DNA of 45,938 nucleotides. Source: Pseudomonadales bacterium (GTDB lineage Bacteria > Pseudomonadota > Gammaproteobacteria > Pseudomonadales > Ketobacteraceae). The stretch is from assembly GCA_020062665.1 (NCBI GenBank), contig JAGUVW010000060.1, positions 1 through 45,938 of the forward strand. Reading direction: 5' to 3'. The notes below the pieces were generated by a model. It had not been told where the DNA came from and searched no databases. It worked only from the letters and a program-made list of their open reading frames with translations. Below, piece after piece: positions 41,868 to 45,938 of this stretch; position 1 is the stretch's first letter, and each line of letters begins with the position of its first letter. The translations under genes were made by a program, and so were the position numbers.

Positions 41868-44840
41868 TCACCCCATCTTTTGGACGCTGGTCGGCGCCAC
41901 GCGGGCGTCCGGCAATAACAGGTTGAGCAGCTTTTCCTTCAGCACGTCGAATTCCAGTGGTTTGGCCAGGTGGCCGTCCATGCCGGCCTGGAGGGCGCGG
42001 GCCTGGTGTTCCTGCAGCACGTGGGCGGTCAGGGCGATGATGGGCAGGCGCGGAAGCTGGGCCTGCTTTTCGAACGCGCGGTATTGCGTGGTGGCGCTGT
42101 AGCCGTCCAGATCCGGCATTTCGCAGTCCATCAACACCAGGTCGAAGCGGGCGGCGTTTTCACGCAAATGCTGCAGGGCCTCCACGCCGTTGCCGGCCAG
42201 TGTGCAGTGAATGCCGAGCTTTTTCAGCATGCCGGCGATCACCATCTGATTCACCGCGTTGTCTTCCGCCACCAGCACCTGCTTGTCGCGCAGCGGATTT
42301 GGCTGCGCATCTTCGCGCTGCAGCGGTACGCTGGATGTGCGGCCTTCCAGCAATTCCAGAATGGCCTGCCGCAGGGCGCGGGCCGACGCCGGCTTCTGCA
42401 TCGCCAGCTGGATACCGGCGGCCAGCAGTTCGGTTTTCGACGGAATCATGCGCACGGCGGTGAGCAGGATGCAGCGGCAGCCATTCAGCAATGGCGAGGC
42501 GTGAATCCGCTGCGCGCACTCCAGGCCGTTCATGCCCGGCATGTTCATGTCCAGCGTCACCAGCTCGAACGGATCACCGGCGCGGGCGGCCTGTTCCAGC
42601 AGCTCCAGCGCCTGGTTACCAAAATACGCCACTTGGGCGCGCATGCCCCAGGATTCTGCCTGCTCGCGGATCACGTGGGTGAAATCCGGAGAATCATCGA
42701 CGATCAGCAGCTTGCGACCCTTGAGTGCCGACAGCGGAAAGTAGTGCTCCTGCACGAAGGCTTCGGCAGCGTTGCCACAGCGCAGCGTGAACCAGAAGGT
42801 GCTGCCCTTGCCGGATTCGCTGTGCACGCCGATTGCGCCGCCCATCAGTTCCGTCAGCTGCTTGGAAATGCTCAGTCCCAGCCCGGTGCCGCCGAACTGG
42901 CGCGAGGTGGAACTGTCGGCCTGGGAAAACGCGGCGAACAGATGCTCCTGCGCGGCCGGACTGATGCCGATGCCGGTGTCGCGCACTTCAAACTGCAGCA
43001 GGTGTTCACTGGTGCCGATGCCGGGTGCGTTGCGGATCTCGTGCACCCGCAGGCTGACCAGTCCTTCGTTGGTGAACTTGAAGGCGTTACCCAGCAGATT
43101 CAGCAGGATCTGGCGCAGGCGGGTGGGATCGGCGTGGATGAATGGCGGCGTGCCTGGCTCCAGCGAGCACACCAGCTCGATGCGTTTGCGTTCTGCCGTC
43201 ACCGAAAATACCGAGGCACATTCCAGGCACAGTTTATCCAGATCGAAATCCAGCTGATCCAGCTCCATTTTGCCGGCAGCGATTTTCGAGTAATCCAGAA
43301 TGTCGTTGATGATGTTGAGCAGCGCGCGCCCCGAGCTGGAAATCACATCCAGATACTGGCGCTGCTGGGGCTGCAGTTCGGTTTCCTGCAGCAATTCCGC
43401 CATGCCCAGCACGCCGTTCATGGGGGTGCGGATCTCGTGGCTCATGGTGGCGAGGAATTCACTCTTGGCGCGACTTTCCGCTTCGGCATGCAGGACTTTT
43501 TCCCGCGCCTGCAGATCTTCCAGCCGGGTCTGATACTGCAGTTGCAGATAGCGCTGCTGTTCTTCCTGGATGCGCTGCTCGTTGACACGGGCCTGCTGCT
43601 GCGCTTTTTCTTTGGCTTCCCGTTCTTCATTGATGCGGTTGGCCAAGGCGAAGGACAGCAGCACGATCTCGAGTACAGAACCGATCTGCATGGCATTGTT
43701 GGTGAGGGTGCTGGCGGGAATCAGGCCGAATTTGTTCAGCACCAGCACCAGAATCGACAGCAGCAAACCGCCCCAGGACAGCACGTACAGACGTGCTGTC
43801 TTGTCGCCCTGCCAGGCGATGAAGCTGCCCAGAATGATGCCCGTGGAAACAGACAGTCCCGCCGCCAGCGAGCATAGTTTGATGATGATCTGGTAGGGCA
43901 GCACGAACGTGAGTATTACCAGGAGCAGATATACCCCGCTGAGGGCACAGTTCCACTTGTAGATCCGCGGATAGCGCTCGCGGATATGCAGCAGGCCGTT
44001 GGTGAACAGAATGCCGGACACGCCCACCAGCAGGATCGACAGCGGCAGGGCCGTCTGATTCAGCCAGGGCCAGCGGGGCCACAGATACTGGAAGGCATAA
44101 CCGGTGATGCAGGCGGCGAACAAACCGGTGAGCAGCACAAACACTGTGTAGGTCAGGTAGTTGCGATCGCGCAGATTCAGATAAATGAAAAAGTTGTAGA
44201 TCGCCATCACGAATACGATGCCGAAATACCAGCCCTGGCCCAGGGTGGAATGCAGCTGGCGCTCGAAGAAGTGTTCGCGCTGCCACACGTTCAGCGGCAC
44301 CTGCAGGGAACCTTCGGTTTGCACGCGCAGATACAGGGTCAGGGTTTCGCCGGCGGCAAAATCCAGCGGCAGCAGAAAATTGCGGAATTCCAGCGGGCGA
44401 CTGGCGAAGGGCAGGGTGTCGCCCAGAGCGGTGAATGTCATGGTGTCATCGGCGTGCACCCGATACGCATCCACGTGATCCAGCACCGAGTAGCCGATTT
44501 CAAGCACGTGCTGGCGGGCGTCATCGGCAGGGTTGTGTAGCTGCACGCGCAACCACAGCGGGCGGGGATCGAAGCCAAACGAGATGACGTCGGTGGTGAC
44601 AGGCTGCCAGCCCTCGTCGCTGGCGTGGGCGTCCTGCCATTGCCACTGTCCTTGCGGATCAAAACGGAATTGGGTCTGCAGAGAGATGCCATGAACCGGG
44701 GAGTCCGCTGTCAGCTGCACGGGTTCCGCCGCTATGGCGCCCACACCCATGCCCATCAGCAGCAGAAGGCGCAATGTCGTGTGCCACCCGCGAAGAGTGT
44801 GCCCCAGCAGTGCGTGCAGATAACCGGTCAGGTACTTCAC
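41868..44840 (-). CDS. 7TMR-DISM hybrid sensor histidine kinase with two receivers
   Basis: A 990-residue membrane kinase. Signal/first segment 20-38, a periplasmic 7TMR-DISM extracellular domain about 40-195 (beta-rich, [15 protein letters not shown]), seven helices from about 203 to 401, a coiled coil 403-458, HisKA with His468 ([16 protein letters not shown]), HATPase with Asn585 and [13 protein letters not shown], then two receivers (LIVDDSPDF...[22 protein letters not shown]...[11 protein letters not shown]). No HPt domain is visible. It is monocistronic, with a TATAAT at 44884-44889 upstream. Carbohydrate-like ligands are usual for this sensor; here unknown. Confidence 0.93.
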   Translation of the reverse strand: MKYLTGYLHALLGHTLRGWHTTLRLLLLMGMGVGAIAAEPVQLTADSPVHGISLQTQFRFDPQGQWQWQDAHASDEGWQPVTTDVISFGFDPRPLWLRVQLHNPADDARQHVLEIGYSVLDHVDAYRVHADDTMTFTALGDTLPFASRPLEFRNFLLPLDFAAGETLTLYLRVQTEGSLQVPLNVWQREHFFERQLHSTLGQGWYFGIVFVMAIYNFFIYLNLRDRNYLTYTVFVLLTGLFAACITGYAFQYLWPRWPWLNQTALPLSILLVGVSGILFTNGLLHIRERYPRIYKWNCALSGVYLLLVILTFVLPYQIIIKLCSLAAGLSVSTGIILGSFIAWQGDKTARLYVLSWGGLLLSILVLVLNKFGLIPASTLTNNAMQIGSVLEIVLLSFALANRINEEREAKEKAQQQARVNEQRIQEEQQRYLQLQYQTRLEDLQAREKVLHAEAESRAKSEFLATMSHEIRTPMNGVLGMAELLQETELQPQQRQYLDVISSSGRALLNIINDILDYSKIAAGKMELDQLDFDLDKLCLECASVFSVTAERKRIELVCSLEPGTPPFIHADPTRLRQILLNLLGNAFKFTNEGLVSLRVHEIRNAPGIGTSEHLLQFEVRDTGIGISPAAQEHLFAAFSQADSSTSRQFGGTGLGLSISKQLTELMGGAIGVHSESGKGSTFWFTLRCGNAAEAFVQEHYFPLSALKGRKLLIVDDSPDFTHVIREQAESWGMRAQVAYFGNQALELLEQAARAGDPFELVTLDMNMPGMNGLECAQRIHASPLLNGCRCILLTAVRMIPSKTELLAAGIQLAMQKPASARALRQAILELLEGRTSSVPLQREDAQPNPLRDKQVLVAEDNAVNQMVIAGMLKKLGIHCTLAGNGVEALQHLRENAARFDLVLMDCEMPDLDGYSATTQYRAFEKQAQLPRLPIIALTAHVLQEHQARALQAGMDGHLAKPLEFDVLKEKLLNLLLPDARVAPTSVQKMG

Positions 44841-44883
44841 TCAACCTTCACCAGATCAAAAAGGAATGTTCACAGTACAGAAA

Positions 44884-44889
44884 ATTATA
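44884..44889 (-). promoter_or_regulatory. Possible -10 box of the 7TMR-DISM kinase gene
   Basis: TATAAT on the minus strand, about 45 bp before the start codon, in an AT-rich 164-bp gap. No convincing -35 is present 16-18 bp upstream. Confidence 0.35.
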
Positions 44890-45004
44890 GTTCAGTGAAT
44901 AGCGTCAGAAGGTTTATCGCTTTTTGTTTCTAGCGGGGCGTTTTTTAGCTGAAAGGGATTTATGTGAAACAGCAGGCGATGGTGGTCGCGGGCCGGCAGA
45001 GGTT

Positions 45005-45938
45005 TCAACCGGTTGCCGCAGCAGGCGATTCACCCAGCTGCTGCTGCAACAGCTGGCGCAGGGCCACCAGTTCCAGCGGTTTGCTGAGCTGAGCGTTCAT
45101 GCCGGCCTGTTGGGCCTTGAGTTGGTGCTCATACATGACGTGGGCGGTCAGTGCAATCACCGGCAGCGGTTGCAGGGCCTGCTGCTGCTCGAACCGGCGC
45201 AGCTGGGTCGTGGCATCGTAGCCATCCAGCACCGGCATCTCGCAATCCATCAGTACCAGATCGAACTCGTCGTGGCGTGCCATCAGCGTATCCAGCGCGG
45301 CCTGGCCATCGCCCACGACATCGAACGACGCACCCAGCTTTTTCAGCATGCCGCTCACCACCAGCTGATTCACCGCGTTGTCCTCTGCCACCAGGATGTG
45401 ACGCTGAGTAAAGGCAGGTTGCGGCGCGGTGGCGACGGGTGCTGCACTCGTCACGCTGCCGCGTCGCTGCGATTGCACGAAACTGTCATCCGCGCGCCCG
45501 CAACGAATGCTGAACCAGAACGTGCTGCCCTGGCCCGGTTCGCTGTGCATGCCGATGTCGCCGCCCATCAGTTCGCACAGTTGCCGGCAGATGCTCAGGC
45601 CCAGGCCAGTGCCGCCGTATTGCCGGTGGGTGGAGGCATCCGCCTGGCGAAACGCCTGGAACAGATCCTGTTGCGCGCGCTTGCTGATGCCGATGCCGGT
45701 GTCGCGGATTTCAAAACGCAACAAGTGCTCGCCCGTTTCCTCCGTCGGTCGCGGGCCAATGGCCTGTACCCGCAGATACACGCCACCTGTGTCGGTGAAC
45801 TTGAACGCGTTGCCCAGCAGATTCAGCAGAATCTGTCGCAGACGTGTGGGATCGGTGCGCACGTATTCCGGCGTGCCCGGTTCCAGCCGGCATTGCAGCT
45901 GCAGCTGCTTGCGCTCCGCCATCACATAGAACACCGAC
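45005..45938 (-). CDS. Hybrid sensor histidine kinase, C-terminal part (cut by window edge)
   Basis: The reading frame runs off the right edge, so only the last 311 codons are seen. They cover the ATPase domain ([44 protein letters not shown]) and one receiver ([40 protein letters not shown], Lys in LSKPLE). The sequence is closely similar to the C-terminal part of the neighbour at 41868-44840, with one receiver fewer between the ATPase and end, so the pair arose by duplication. The N-terminal sensor is outside the window. Confidence 0.92.
   Translation of the reverse strand, partial: SVFYVMAERKQLQLQCRLEPGTPEYVRTDPTRLRQILLNLLGNAFKFTDTGGVYLRVQAIGPRPTEETGEHLLRFEIRDTGIGISKRAQQDLFQAFRQADASTHRQYGGTGLGLSICRQLCELMGGDIGMHSEPGQGSTFWFSIRCGRADDSFVQSQRRGSVTSAAPVATAPQPAFTQRHILVAEDNAVNQLVVSGMLKKLGASFDVVGDGQAALDTLMARHDEFDLVLMDCEMPVLDGYDATTQLRRFEQQQALQPLPVIALTAHVMYEHQLKAQQAGMNAQLSKPLELVALRQLLQQQLGESPAAATG

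Noticed and set aside
41970-43877. Long open frame (635 codons) on the plus strand
   Set aside because: It is antisense to the 990-residue sensor kinase, gives a Gln/His/Arg-rich protein with no domain, and is a GC-codon shadow.

Overview
The window is a dense (GC roughly 60%), chromosomal-looking stretch from a gammaproteobacterium. The crfX-cmpX-sigX trio followed at a short distance by nirBD, assimilatory nitrate reductase, a NarK-type nitrate transporter and a PP2C/Ser-Thr kinase mirrors the gene content around oprF/sigX in Pseudomonas. The extra MpaB-like oxygenases and the PPi-type phosphofructokinase point to a marine or oil-associated relative (Alcanivorax/Ketobacter/Marinobacter-like) rather than Pseudomonas itself; the genus is inference. 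I saw no rRNA or tRNA genes, CRISPR array, transposase or phage gene.

Layout. 1-3.6 kb: start of nnrS with an NsrR-type operator, a DUF6436-like thioredoxin-fold membrane protein, a DUF1244 protein, a zinc-ribbon methyltransferase, an EphD-type alpha/beta hydrolase, and ppa. 3.7-6.6 kb: an envelope-stress module, crfX-cmpX-sigX, then a 124-bp element with perfect 36-bp inverted arms that supplies the sigX stop codon, then two paralogous small proteins and a coiled-coil protein. Three matching ECF-type promoters (TGTGAC-N17-CGTCT) precede crfX and each of the two paralogues. 6.7-17.7 kb: nitrate assimilation, namely nirB-nirD, the FAD subunit plus nitrate reductase, and the divergent transporter plus kinase/phosphatase; three sigma-54 promoters are readable. 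17.8-23.6 kb: purU, then a TetR gene with a good operator in front of an apparent operon of an MpaB-family oxygenase, a lipoprotein fusing a LolB-like domain to an MpaB-like domain, an FMN-binding membrane protein and a PepSY-type membrane protein, closed by a strong terminator. 23.7-29.9 kb: DUF6795 protein plus class 3 lipase, PPi-dependent phosphofructokinase, a small membrane protein, mpl, a small lipoprotein and pcm.

29.9-37.5 kb holds a complete Nit1C cluster (nitBCDEFGH, the conserved nitrilase/radical SAM/GNAT/AIR-synthase-like/flavoprotein set linked to nitrile and cyanide assimilation). It is transcribed leftward from a sigma-54-type promoter, with a divergent MocR-type PLP regulator and repeats of a 10-bp motif between them. 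37.6 kb to the end: an Smr-domain protein, then a response regulator-hybrid kinase pair and two related hybrid sensor kinases, the last cut by the window edge.

The recurring theme is nitrogen: inorganic nitrate/nitrite assimilation and organic nitrile/cyanide nitrogen both appear to sit under sigma-54 control. The most novel points are the sigX-linked small paralogues with their repeated promoter, the LolB-MpaB fusion with its flavin/PepSY partners, and the MocR-plus-sigma-54 arrangement at Nit1C.
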